DNA of 29,054 nt from CAYVQF01 sp964454015 (GTDB lineage Bacteria; Myxococcota_A; Bradymonadia; UBA4248), in NCBI GenBank assembly GCA_964454015.1, contig CAYVQF010000067.1:1-29054 (forward strand), written 5' to 3'. The number at the start of each line of letters is the position of its first letter. The first letter of the stretch is position 1. A program made the translations under genes and the position numbers. Below the pieces are notes generated by a model. The model was given only the letters and a program-made list of their open reading frames with translations. It searched no databases and was not told where the DNA came from. Shown in pieces: positions 8,132-16,812 of this stretch.

Positions 8132-8463
8132 ACACCTCCTCGACACCGCGGCATACAGCGACCGAAGACCCACTGACGCGGGCGCAGCGAAAGGGCCCGG
8201 CCCAGCCATGCTGCCCTCGGCGTCTGATCGCGCCTTGATCGCCCAGCCGTGACGAACTACACTCCTCCCTGCCCGAAGATGCAGGTGCCACCGTCCTTTT
8301 GGCGGGAGGCAGCTCGTATTCCACTCAGACCACTCGGCGCTCGTGACCTCGTTGGGGCCGCCCCAACGCCGAGCACCGCGTGGGACCCCTGTCCCCTGTA
8401 ACCACTGACCCTTGATTTTTCGCACGCCACCGCCACACTCCTGCGAAGCCAAAGGATCTCCTG
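8132..8463. other. Intergenic region with a strong stem-loop, no supported gene
   Basis: About 330 bp between the protease and the AgmC-like gene. No credible coding frame or clear promoter was seen. Its main structure is the hairpin at 8339-8374, listed separately. Confidence 0.5.
8339..8374 (+). other. Extended stem-loop upstream of the AgmC-like gene
   Basis: Inner stem CGTTGGGG (8350-8357) pairs perfectly with CCCCAACG (8361-8368) around a 3-nt loop. An outer stem GCTCG (8339-8343) pairs with CGAGC (8370-8374) across an asymmetric bulge. No T tract follows, so it is not a standard intrinsic terminator. It could be a factor-dependent terminator, an mRNA 3' end of the protease gene, or a leader element for the next gene. 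Confidence 0.4.
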
Positions 8464-11400
8464 ATGAATGCGACCTCTCCAAGAAGATACCTGTCCCCCT
8501 TCGTCACGGCACTCTCATTGGCAACGTTGCTGGTCTGCTACAGCCCCCAGGCCGAGGCCCAGAGCCGACGCGATGGCGTCGTGGTCGTCGACACCGCCGA
8601 CACGATCCTCAACACCTACGCCGTCTTGGCCCTCGACGCAGCGGCGGGGAGCGATCACATCGCCGTCACCAACGTCGCCGATCTGGCCGGCCCGGCAGGG
8701 GTCTACAGCCGGATCGATCTGGGCGCCGGGGATCTGCTCTTGATCATGCAGATGCAAGGGGCAGTGATCGACACCTCGGACACGGTCGCCTTTGGCGAAG
8801 TGCTCGATCTCGCTGGCGCCGGGAACTATGAGCTCGCACATGTGCTCAGCGTCAGTGGCGATGTCATCACCCTGGACTTGGCGAACAAGCCAGGTGGGCT
8901 GGCCTTCTCCTACCGCGCCGACGCCAACACCCAGGTCGTGCGGGTCCCCCAGCCATCTGCCCTAACGGTCAGTGCCGGCGCCTCTGTGGTCGCGCCACCG
9001 TGGGATGGGCAACGCGGCGGCATCGTCGCCCTGAGCGTCCAGGGCCACGTGCAATTGGATGGGCGCATCGACGTGAGCGGCCGTGGCTTCCGTGGCGGCG
9101 CTCAGCCCAACGTCTCGGACGCTGCCGCCAACTACATCGGCGGCTATCGCTCTACCAACCCGGTCTTTGGTGGCGGCCAAGGCGAGGGTATCGCCGGTGG
9201 GCACAGCCTTTATCTTACCCTGGGCGCCGGCTTCGGCCGCGGCGCACCCGCCAACGGCGGTGGCGGCGGCAACAGCCACAACGCCGGCGGCGGCGGCGGC
9301 GCCAACGGCAACAACGGCAACCCCTGGACCGGCCAAGGCATCATGGACAACCACCCCGGCTGGCTCCTCGATCCCCAGGTCATCAGCAACGACAACCAGC
9401 GCCATGACAGCTCGGGTGGCGGACGCGGTGGCTATTCCTATGGCCAAAATGATCGCGACGCCCTCACGGTCCCGCCCGGTGACCCCCTCTGGGGAGGAAA
9501 CTTCCGCTATGAAGTCGGCGGTCTCGGCGGACGCCCCCTCGACAACGATCCCTTGAGTCGCCTCTTCATGGGCGGCGGCGGTGGCGCGGGCGACGCCAAC
9601 AACGCTGCCAGCGGCGTCGGCGGCAACGGCGGCGGGATCGTCCTCGTCCAGGCCCTGAGCCTCGGCGGCACCGGTGAGATCCGGGCCAATGGCGCGGCAG
9701 GCTCCAATACCTTCGGCACCCACAACGACGCCCCCAGCGGCGGCGGCGGTGGTGGCGCCATCTACTTGGGAACGCACCAACTCGCTGGGATCGCCGCCTA
9801 CGCGACCGGAGGAAAGGGCGGCGACCAGAGCACACCTACGGGCAATGCCTTCGAATCGGAAGGACCAGGCGGCGGCGGCGGCGGCGGCTTCATCGCCTTC
9901 CAGGGGGGCAGCATCATCGCTGACTTCAACAACGGCATCGGCGGGCTCACCGCTTCCCGCGCCCTCACCGAGTGGCCGGGCAACGGCACCAGCCATGGCG
10001 CCACGGGCGACGGCGATCCCGACGCCGTGCTCTGCGCTGCCCTGGCCTACTGCCCCTTTATGGGCTTCATCGCCATCACCAACCCCAACGATGGCGAAGT
10101 CACCACTGACAACACGCCCACCCTCTCCGGCACGGGCGACCCCGACGCGGTGATCACCCTCTTCGTCGACGGCGTCCCCGTCGGCAACACCACCGTCGCC
10201 GCAGACGGCACCTGGACTTTCGCCATCCCCAGCACCCTCGCCGACGGGCCCCACACCCTCACCGCCAGCGTCGTCGACGCCTTTGGCTATACCGGCGATG
10301 ACGCCATCGCCATCACCGTCGACGCCACCACCTACGTGAGCCTCCTTACCCCCACCGACGGCCAGGCCCTCCAGAGCCTCACCCAAGTCACGGGCACGGC
10401 CGAAGCCGGCGCCACAGTGGTCGTCACCATCGACGGCACGGTCGTCGGCACCACCACGGCGGACGCCAGCGGCAACTGGAGCCTCCCCGTGACCGCGGCC
10501 CTGAGCGAAGGTGAGCACAGCCTCATCGCCACCGCCACCGACGCCGCCGGCAACACCGCCCAAGACACGGTGAGCTTCACCATCGACACCAGCACCAGCG
10601 TCGCCATCAGCACCCCCACCGACGGCCAGGCCCTCCAGAGCCTCACCCAAGTCACGGGCACGGCCGAAGCCGGCGCCACAGTGGTCGTCACCATCGACGG
10701 CACGGTCGTCGGCACCACCACGGCGGACGCCAGCGGCAACTGGAGCCTCCCCGTGACCGCGGCCCTGAGCGAAGGTGAGCACAGCCTCATCGCCACCGCC
10801 ACCGACGCCGCCGGCAACACCGCCCAAGACACGGTGAGCTTCACCATCGACACCAGCACCAGCGTCGCCATCAGCACCCCCACCGACGGCCAGGCCCTCC
10901 AGAGCCTCACCCAGGTCACGGGCACGGCCGAACCTGGCGCCACAGTGGTCGTCACCATCGACGGCACGGTCGTCGGCACCACCACGGCCGACCAAGATGG
11001 CAACTGGACCCTCACCCTCGACGCGCCCCTGGACGATGGCAACCACAGCCTCACGGCCACCGCCACCGACGCCGCCGGCAACACGGCCCAGGCCACGGTG
11101 ACCTTCACCGTCGACAGCCACACCAGCGCGGCCGTCACGATCACCGCGCCCCTCGATGGCAGCACAGTCACCGGCGTGACCGAGCTCAGCGGCACGGCCG
11201 AACCCGGTGCCACGGTGGTCATCACCATCGACGGCACGGTCGTCGGCACCACCACGGCCGACCAAGATGGCAACTGGACCCTCACCCTCGACGCGCCCCT
11301 GGACGATGGCAACCACAGCCTCACGGCCACCGCCACCGACGCCGCCGGCAACACGGCCCAGGCCACGGTGACCTTCACCGTCGACAGCCACACCAGCACG

Positions 11401-12210
11401 GCCGTCACGATCACCGCGCCCCTCGATGGCAGCACGGTCACCGGCGTGACCGAGCTCAGCGGCACGGCCGAACCAGGCGCCACGGTGGTCATCACCATCG
11501 ACGGCGTCGTGGTGGGCACCACCACGGCCGACCAAGACGGCAACTGGTCCTTCACCCTCGACGCGCCCCTGGGCGAGGGCACGCACTCCGTCACGGTCAC
11601 CGCGACAGACAGCCAAGGCGAAAGCAGCCAAGTCAGCATCTCCTTCACCATCGACCCCGTTGACAGCGATGGCGACACCATCCCCGATGCCGTCGACAAT
11701 TGCCCCAACGTCTCCAACCCGGATCAAGCCGACAGCAACGGCGACGGCATCGGTGACGCCTGCTCCACGGAGATCTGCAACAACGGCGTCGACGACACGG
11801 GCAATGGCCTCAGTGACTGCGAAGACCCGGCTTGCGCCAGCCACCCGTCCTGCCGCGTCCATGAGATCTGTGGCAGTGGCCGCGACGAGGATGGAGACAC
11901 CCTCATCGATTGCGCTGACCCCGACTGCGCCTTCGCCGCAATCTGCCAACCCAAAGTCGAGATCTGCGACAACGGCCTAGATGACTCGGGCAATGGCTTG
12001 AGTGACTGCGACGATCCCGCCTGCGCCAGCCACCCGACCTGCCAGGACATCGAGCCGCCGACGGGTTACGCCCTGCAGGGGGGAGAGTGCGCCTGCACCA
12101 CCGTGCATCAGCCAACCTCTCGCGGGCCCCTGGCTTCCATGCTCTTGGTGGGCCTGGCCTTCCTGTGGTGGCGCCGCCGCCGCACGCACCCGACGCTCCC
12201 CAGCACCTAG
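8464..12210 (+). CDS. AgmC-like surface protein: Gly-rich N-domain, six Ig-like repeats, TSP3, MYXO-CTERM tail
   Basis: 1248 residues. Signal peptide ends in AEA (~32). Residues ~33-530 form a beta-rich domain with long Gly/Asn stretches (for example GGGGGANGNNGN), like the N-terminal region of myxobacterial proteins annotated AgmC (adventurous gliding). Six bacterial Ig-like domains follow (~534-1066) with GTAEPGATVVVTIDG and DGNWT motifs; then a thrombospondin type-3 calcium motif (1067-1101), three CDNGxDDxGNGLSDC repeats starting at 1103, and a tail with Cys1209/Cys1211, a helix MLLVGLAFLWW and RRRR. The start has AAAGGA 7 nt upstream. It probably works as a cell-surface adhesin or matrix protein. 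A gliding role is only suggested by resemblance, since no other motility genes are here. It shares its repeat module with the protease upstream. Confidence 0.8.
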   Translation: MNATSPRRYLSPFVTALSLATLLVCYSPQAEAQSRRDGVVVVDTADTILNTYAVLALDAAAGSDHIAVTNVADLAGPAGVYSRIDLGAGDLLLIMQMQGAVIDTSDTVAFGEVLDLAGAGNYELAHVLSVSGDVITLDLANKPGGLAFSYRADANTQVVRVPQPSALTVSAGASVVAPPWDGQRGGIVALSVQGHVQLDGRIDVSGRGFRGGAQPNVSDAAANYIGGYRSTNPVFGGGQGEGIAGGHSLYLTLGAGFGRGAPANGGGGGNSHNAGGGGGANGNNGNPWTGQGIMDNHPGWLLDPQVISNDNQRHDSSGGGRGGYSYGQNDRDALTVPPGDPLWGGNFRYEVGGLGGRPLDNDPLSRLFMGGGGGAGDANNAASGVGGNGGGIVLVQALSLGGTGEIRANGAAGSNTFGTHNDAPSGGGGGGAIYLGTHQLAGIAAYATGGKGGDQSTPTGNAFESEGPGGGGGGGFIAFQGGSIIADFNNGIGGLTASRALTEWPGNGTSHGATGDGDPDAVLCAALAYCPFMGFIAITNPNDGEVTTDNTPTLSGTGDPDAVITLFVDGVPVGNTTVAADGTWTFAIPSTLADGPHTLTASVVDAFGYTGDDAIAITVDATTYVSLLTPTDGQALQSLTQVTGTAEAGATVVVTIDGTVVGTTTADASGNWSLPVTAALSEGEHSLIATATDAAGNTAQDTVSFTIDTSTSVAISTPTDGQALQSLTQVTGTAEAGATVVVTIDGTVVGTTTADASGNWSLPVTAALSEGEHSLIATATDAAGNTAQDTVSFTIDTSTSVAISTPTDGQALQSLTQVTGTAEPGATVVVTIDGTVVGTTTADQDGNWTLTLDAPLDDGNHSLTATATDAAGNTAQATVTFTVDSHTSAAVTITAPLDGSTVTGVTELSGTAEPGATVVITIDGTVVGTTTADQDGNWTLTLDAPLDDGNHSLTATATDAAGNTAQATVTFTVDSHTSTAVTITAPLDGSTVTGVTELSGTAEPGATVVITIDGVVVGTTTADQDGNWSFTLDAPLGEGTHSVTVTATDSQGESSQVSISFTIDPVDSDGDTIPDAVDNCPNVSNPDQADSNGDGIGDACSTEICNNGVDDTGNGLSDCEDPACASHPSCRVHEICGSGRDEDGDTLIDCADPDCAFAAICQPKVEICDNGLDDSGNGLSDCDDPACASHPTCQDIEPPTGYALQGGECACTTVHQPTSRGPLASMLLVGLAFLWWRRRRTHPTLPST
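10348..11661 (+). repeat. Tandem 264-270 bp repeats coding for Ig-like domains
   Basis: Copies begin at 10348, 10612, 10876, 11143 and 11413. Copies 1 and 2 read identically over all 264 bp. Copies 4 and 5 are nearly identical to each other. Copy 3 has a first half like copies 1-2 and a second half like copy 4, a mosaic. A more divergent Ig domain precedes them (about 10066-10347). Confidence 0.9.
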
Positions 12211-12250
12211 GCCAGCCCAGCACCTAGGCCAGCACAGCACCTAGGCCAGC
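12201..12250 (+). repeat. 17-bp tandem repeat spanning the stop codon of the AgmC-like gene
   Basis: Three copies of CAGCACCTAGGCCAGCM (starting 12201, 12218, 12235) followed by a partial one. Each contains the palindrome CCTAGG. The first supplies the TAG stop of the gene; the other two place TAG at 12225 and 12242, so all three forward frames are closed. Confidence 0.9.
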
Positions 12251-12511
12251 CCAGCGCCGCCCCTGACCCAACGCTCGAAGGCAGCGGCGCTGTATGCCTC
12301 TTCCTGCAGATATCCCTAGAAATACGGTCGGTCGACTCGGGTCTCCCTGCACACCAAAGCCAAGCATTTGTGGGGCATTTGCCGCGCCTTTCCACCATTG
12401 TGCAAGTCATCACTTATGCTATGCTGCGCCCACTGACACGGCGGCTTTCCGTCGCTGCGCTCCCCTGGGGCAAGAGACGCGTTGCGATCCCAAGAATAAA
12501 GTGAGCAGCAA
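12211..12511. other. Intergenic region upstream of the respiratory operon
   Basis: About 300 bp with the 17-bp repeats at its left end and a promoter match at 12398-12425. No gene is seen. Its base composition around 12360-12430 is more AT-rich than the surroundings, which fits a promoter region. Confidence 0.5.
12398..12425 (+). promoter_or_regulatory. Putative promoter of the actB-to-cytochrome operon
   Basis: TTGTGC (12398-12403), a 16-bp spacer, and TATGCT (12420-12425), each 4 of 6 to consensus, in a locally AT-richer patch 86 nt before the actB start. It is the only reasonable promoter match seen ahead of the operon, and the eleven genes that follow have almost no intergenic space. Confidence 0.4.
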
Positions 12512-15472
12512 ATGCGGGTCGACAGACGAGACTTTCTCAAGTCACTTGGCATAGTTGGCGGTGCCCTGGTCGTAGGCTGTAACACCAGCGCGCCCGAGGA
12601 GAAGCTGCACGCCTACCTCTCGGCGCCCAAGGCGGTGGTCCCGGGTGTCGCCGCGACCTACGCCACGGTGTGCCGCGCCTGCCCTGCCGGCTGTGGCCTG
12701 TGGGTCAAGACCCGCGAAGGCAAGCCCATCAAGCTCGAAGGCAACCCGGATCACCCCCTCAACCAGGGCAAGCTCTGCGCCCGCGGCCAGGCCTTCGTCC
12801 AAAGTCTCTACAGCCCACGGCGCGTACAGACGCCCATGGTCCGCGTCGCTGGCGAGCTGCGCCCGGCGAGCTGGAACCAAGCCCTGGAGCGGGCAGCCGA
12901 GATCCTCGGGGAGACGCGCTGCGCCGTCGTCAGCGGCCTCGAGCAGGGGGGCTACGCCCGCCTCCTCCAAGACGCGGCGGCGCACCTGGGTGGCCCACAC
13001 CTGTGTTTCGAGCCGCTCGCGCCGCGCCCCCTGGCCGCGGCCTGCCGCCTCCTCTTCGATCGCGACGAAGTCCCGGTCTTCTCCCTGGCGCAGGCCGACC
13101 AAGTCCTCTCTCTCGGCGCCGATTTCTTGGATACCTGGCTCTCGCCCTTGCAGCACGCCCGCGAGTGGGCCGAGGGCCATCAGGCCGAGCAGCGCGCCCT
13201 CTTCGTCACCTACCTCGGCCCCCGGCGCCATCTCACCGCCAATATGGCCGACGACTTCCACCCCCTCGCCGCCGATCAGTGCGGCCCAGTGCTCGCGGCG
13301 CTTCTGCGGGCGGTGGTGGCGCGCCAAAAGCCCACCCTCACGGCGGCGCTCCAGGAGGCCCTCACCCAGATCCTCGACAAAGCCCCGGCGCCACCCCGCG
13401 GCCTCTCGGACGCGCGCTTGGAGCAGATCACCGACCGCCTCCTCAGCGCGCGAGCACCCCTGGTCATGTGGGGCGGCCCCGAGGTCTATGGCCGCGACGC
13501 CACCACCGTGGCGACCATGGTGTTGTTGCTGAACCATCTCCTCGGCGCCTTCGACAAGACCGTCTTCCTGGGCCGGGGCCATGCTTGGTCCAAAGCGGCC
13601 GCCCACGCCACGGTCTACAGCGCCCTGCACCAAGCCGCCCATGAGCCACAGCAGGCGGTGCTGCTCCTCGGCACGGATCCCCTCTTCAGCCTCCCCGGCG
13701 GCGCTGCCCTTGGCGCGGCGCTGCAGAAAGCCGGGCGCTGCATCGCTCTGGCGTGGGAGCACAACCACAGCACGGCCGTCGCCGAGGTGGTCTTGCCGGC
13801 GCACCACCCCCTCGAGTCGTGGGGCGACTACGAAGTCGAGCGCGGCCTCGTGGGTCTGCTCCAGCCAGTGCGCGTCCCCCTCTACGACAGCCGCCATCCG
13901 GGCGACATCCTCCTCGACTTGACCACGCGCCTGGGCCATCCGCGGCGCCTGCCTTCGAGCAAGGACTACGTCATCGAGGCCTGGCAGCATCGCTGCAACG
14001 ACCTCGCGCCCAACGCCTGGGAAGACGCCCTCAGCGCCGGCCTGTGCCATGTGCCGGCGCCCACTTCGACCATCGTGCCGCTCAAGCCCAACCGGCTCCA
14101 TCTCTTGCCGCCGCTCTACGCCGCCAGCGGCCAGGGCGTCGACCTCCTCGTCGCCGCCACCACCCTGCTCTACGACGGCCGGGGCGCTGGCGCCGAGTGG
14201 CTCATGGAGACCCCCGACAGCCTGACCCAGTGTGCTTGGGAGATCCCCGCCGAGCTCAGCCAGGACCTGGCCCTCACCTTGAACGTCAGTGACGGCGACG
14301 TCGTCACCCTGACCAGCCCCCACGCCGAGGTGCAGGGGCGCGTCTTGGTGGCCCGCGGCGCCTGCCCCAACACCCTCGCCTTGCGCTTGGGCGGTGAGCA
14401 CCCGGCCCTGCCCGAAGAGGTCCTCGCCCCCAACCCCATGCGCCTCATCGGGCCGGTCTTCGACCCCCTCTCGGGCGCCCTGGTCTGGGTCCAGGGGCGC
14501 ATCGGCATGGCCCGCAGCGCCAAGTCCACCCTCGCCTCGGTCATGGGGAGCCCTCACTCTGAGGGCCGCAACCTCTGCCTCTCCATGAGCGCCAGCGATT
14601 TCGCCAAAGGTCGCTTCCCGCGCATGGACATGCACGGCGAGGTCTTGCCCGACGCCGCTGGCAACTACCCGGACAAGCGCTACGCCCAGATGCCCGTGGA
14701 AGAAATCGCCCTGGAAGGACAACGGCCGGCCAACAACATGACCCCGTTGACGGAGCACCCCGAGCAGCGCTGGGGCATGGTGGTGGATCTCGACCGCTGC
14801 ATCGGCTGCGCCGCCTGTGTCACCGCCTGTTACGCCGAGAACAACATCCCCGTGGTGGGTCGCGCCGAGGTCCTGCGCGGCCGTGAGCTCTCGTGGATGC
14901 GCATCGAGCAGCACATCACGGCCGACGTGCGCCAGGGCCAAGTGCGCTTTTTGCCCATCATGTGCCAGCAATGTGGCCAGGCGCCTTGTGAGACCGTGTG
15001 CCCCGTCTTCGCCGCCTACCACACCCCCGACGGCCTCAACGCCCAGGTCTACAATCGCTGCGTCGGCACGCGCTATTGTTCCAATAACTGCCCCTACAAG
15101 GTGCGCCGCTTCAACTGGTTCGACTACCCCCGTCCCGAGCCGGGCAACCAGCAGCTCAACCCGGACGTCACCGTGCGCCCCCGCGGCGTGATGGAGAAGT
15201 GCACCTTCTGCGTGCACCGCATCCGCGAGGCGCGCAACCGCGCCGCCTTTGAGGGCCGCCCCCTGCGCGACGGCGAGATTCAGCCGGCCTGTGTTCAGAC
15301 CTGCCCCACGGGGGCCTTGCGCTTTGGCAACTTCAAGGACCTCGACGCCGAAGCCACCCAGTGGTCCCAGAACCCCCGCGGCTACCGGGTCTTGGATTAC
15401 CTCTTGAACACCCGCCCCGGCGTCGTCTATCTGCGTAAAGTCTATGCCGATTCGCAGGAGGGCCAAGGATGA
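12512..15472 (+). CDS. actB: Alternative complex III subunit ActB (molybdopterin-oxidoreductase-like domain fused to Fe-S domain)
   Basis: 986 residues. A Tat signal RRDFLK near the N-terminus exports it to the periplasmic face; a possible lipobox (VVGC, Cys24) follows. Residues ~50-650 are a molybdopterin-oxidoreductase-type domain with Cys54-x2-Cys57-x3-Cys61 and Cys89, the usual 4Fe-4S ligands. The C-terminal part (~750-960) is a four-cluster ferredoxin-like domain: CIGCAACVTAC (from 763), CQQCGQAPCETVC, CVGTRYCSNNCPYK, and CTFC with CVQTCPTGA. In complex III this subunit carries electrons from the quinol-oxidising membrane subunits to the c hemes. It overlaps actC by 4 bp (ATGA). The ribosome site before the ATG is weak. 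A polysulfide/DMSO-reductase-like catalytic subunit is the alternative, but the B-C-D-F-A order and the fusion fit ActB. Confidence 0.9.
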   Translation: MRVDRRDFLKSLGIVGGALVVGCNTSAPEEKLHAYLSAPKAVVPGVAATYATVCRACPAGCGLWVKTREGKPIKLEGNPDHPLNQGKLCARGQAFVQSLYSPRRVQTPMVRVAGELRPASWNQALERAAEILGETRCAVVSGLEQGGYARLLQDAAAHLGGPHLCFEPLAPRPLAAACRLLFDRDEVPVFSLAQADQVLSLGADFLDTWLSPLQHAREWAEGHQAEQRALFVTYLGPRRHLTANMADDFHPLAADQCGPVLAALLRAVVARQKPTLTAALQEALTQILDKAPAPPRGLSDARLEQITDRLLSARAPLVMWGGPEVYGRDATTVATMVLLLNHLLGAFDKTVFLGRGHAWSKAAAHATVYSALHQAAHEPQQAVLLLGTDPLFSLPGGAALGAALQKAGRCIALAWEHNHSTAVAEVVLPAHHPLESWGDYEVERGLVGLLQPVRVPLYDSRHPGDILLDLTTRLGHPRRLPSSKDYVIEAWQHRCNDLAPNAWEDALSAGLCHVPAPTSTIVPLKPNRLHLLPPLYAASGQGVDLLVAATTLLYDGRGAGAEWLMETPDSLTQCAWEIPAELSQDLALTLNVSDGDVVTLTSPHAEVQGRVLVARGACPNTLALRLGGEHPALPEEVLAPNPMRLIGPVFDPLSGALVWVQGRIGMARSAKSTLASVMGSPHSEGRNLCLSMSASDFAKGRFPRMDMHGEVLPDAAGNYPDKRYAQMPVEEIALEGQRPANNMTPLTEHPEQRWGMVVDLDRCIGCAACVTACYAENNIPVVGRAEVLRGRELSWMRIEQHITADVRQGQVRFLPIMCQQCGQAPCETVCPVFAAYHTPDGLNAQVYNRCVGTRYCSNNCPYKVRRFNWFDYPRPEPGNQQLNPDVTVRPRGVMEKCTFCVHRIREARNRAAFEGRPLRDGEIQPACVQTCPTGALRFGNFKDLDAEATQWSQNPRGYRVLDYLLNTRPGVVYLRKVYADSQEGQG

Positions 15473-16812
15473 GCACGCATCACCCCCAGCTCGGTGCCCT
15501 GAGTTACGGCCAAGTCGATCACGACATCCTGGCCACCCTGGGCCGCCCTAGCCGCGCCTACCTTGCCATTCTGGTCTTCTGCTTTGGTCTGGTGTGCATC
15601 GGCGCCGTCTCTTATTACCACCTCCTGACCAAGGGCATGGGCGTCACCGGCCTGAACAACCCCGTGGGTTGGGGCTCCTTCATCACCAACTTCGTCTTCT
15701 GGGTGGGCATCGGCCACGCCGGGACGCTCATCTCGGCCATCCTCTTCCTGTTGCGGGTGCCGTGGCGCACGGCCATCTTCCGCGCCGCCGAGGCGGCCAC
15801 GGTCTTCGCCGTCTGCACCGCCGGCCTCTACCCCCTCATCCACGTGGGGCGCGTGTGGGTGGCCTACTACATGATCCCCTTCCCCACGGGGCGCGAGCTG
15901 TGGCCGAACTTCCGCTCGCCCTTGGTCTGGGACCTCATCGCCATCAGCACCTACCTGACGGTGAGCGCCGTTTTCTTCTACGTCGGCCTCATCCCCGACA
16001 TCGCCGCCGCCCGCGATCGGGCCAAGCCCGGGCCGCGCCAGTTCATCCTCAAGCTCTTGTCCCTCGGCTGGCTCGGCTCCATCCGCCAGTGGAAACACTA
16101 CATGGGGGCCTATGTGCTCTTCGCCGCTCTGGCCACGCCGCTGGTCATCTCGGTGCACTCCGTGGTGTCCTGGGACTTCGCCATGAGCGTCATCCCCGGC
16201 TGGCACACCACCATCTTCGCCCCCTACTTCGTGGCCGGCGCCATCCTCTCGGGCCTGGCCATGGTCATGACCATCTTGATCCCCCTGCGGCGGGTCTTCA
16301 AGGTGGAGCACATCATCCGCCCTTACCACCTGGAGTCCATGGCCAAGCTGCTCTTGGTCACCTCCCTCATCGTCGGCTACGCCTACTTCATCGAGATCTT
16401 CATCGCCTGGTACTCGGGCAACCCTTTCGAGATCGCCATTTTCAAGTACCGCGCCACGGGCGAATACGCCGCCATCTTCTGGCTCATGGTCATCTGTAAC
16501 GCCGTCGTGCCCCTGCTCTTCTTCAAAAAGAGCATCCGCACCAACATCCTCGCCCTCTTCATCATCTCCATCGTGGTGAACTTCGGGATGTGGTTCGAGC
16601 GTTACAACATCATCGTCTCCTCCCTGGCCCACGACTTCTTTCCCACGGCCTGGGGCATCTACGAGATGACCCCCGTCGAGTGGGGCATCATGCTCGGCGC
16701 CTTCGGGCTCTTTTTCCTCCTCTTTTTGACCTTCGTGCGCATCCTGCCGTCCATCTCCATCGCCGAGGTCAAGGAGTCCATGCCCCACCCACTGCGCGGG
16801 AGGAAGCGATGA
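15469..16812 (+). CDS. actC: Alternative complex III membrane subunit ActC (NrfD/PsrC family)
   Basis: 447 residues, polytopic, with about ten hydrophobic helices. The segment NPVGWGSFITNFVFWVGIGH and the following TLISAILFLLR are typical of NrfD-like ActC proteins, which bind quinol near the periplasmic side and hand electrons to ActB. Charged residues within the helices (for example HVGRVW) could belong to a proton path. The start overlaps the actB stop (ATGA) and its own end overlaps actD, implying translational coupling. Length is as expected for the family. Confidence 0.92.
   Translation: MSTHHPQLGALSYGQVDHDILATLGRPSRAYLAILVFCFGLVCIGAVSYYHLLTKGMGVTGLNNPVGWGSFITNFVFWVGIGHAGTLISAILFLLRVPWRTAIFRAAEAATVFAVCTAGLYPLIHVGRVWVAYYMIPFPTGRELWPNFRSPLVWDLIAISTYLTVSAVFFYVGLIPDIAAARDRAKPGPRQFILKLLSLGWLGSIRQWKHYMGAYVLFAALATPLVISVHSVVSWDFAMSVIPGWHTTIFAPYFVAGAILSGLAMVMTILIPLRRVFKVEHIIRPYHLESMAKLLLVTSLIVGYAYFIEIFIAWYSGNPFEIAIFKYRATGEYAAIFWLMVICNAVVPLLFFKKSIRTNILALFIISIVVNFGMWFERYNIIVSSLAHDFFPTAWGIYEMTPVEWGIMLGAFGLFFLLFLTFVRILPSISIAEVKESMPHPLRGRKR

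Noticed and set aside
8962..11949. A 995-codon open frame on the minus strand, antisense to the AgmC-like gene
   Set aside because: Its translation is a Gly/Val/Ala/Asp repeat that mirrors the Ig repeats of the plus-strand gene, and it has no ribosome site or known domain. It is a by-product of codon bias.
12542..15466. A 974-codon open frame on the minus strand, antisense to actB
   Set aside because: ActB on the plus strand has all Fe-S motifs; the antisense translation shows no domain. The same holds for long antisense frames at 1906-3561, 6272-8047, 15442-16821, 17207-18670 and 19267-20670.
12512..15472. A polysulfide, DMSO or nitrate reductase catalytic subunit
   Set aside because: The Fe-S domain is fused at the C-terminus and the following genes are ActC, DUF3341 ActD, ActF and a pentaheme cytochrome, which together define complex III.
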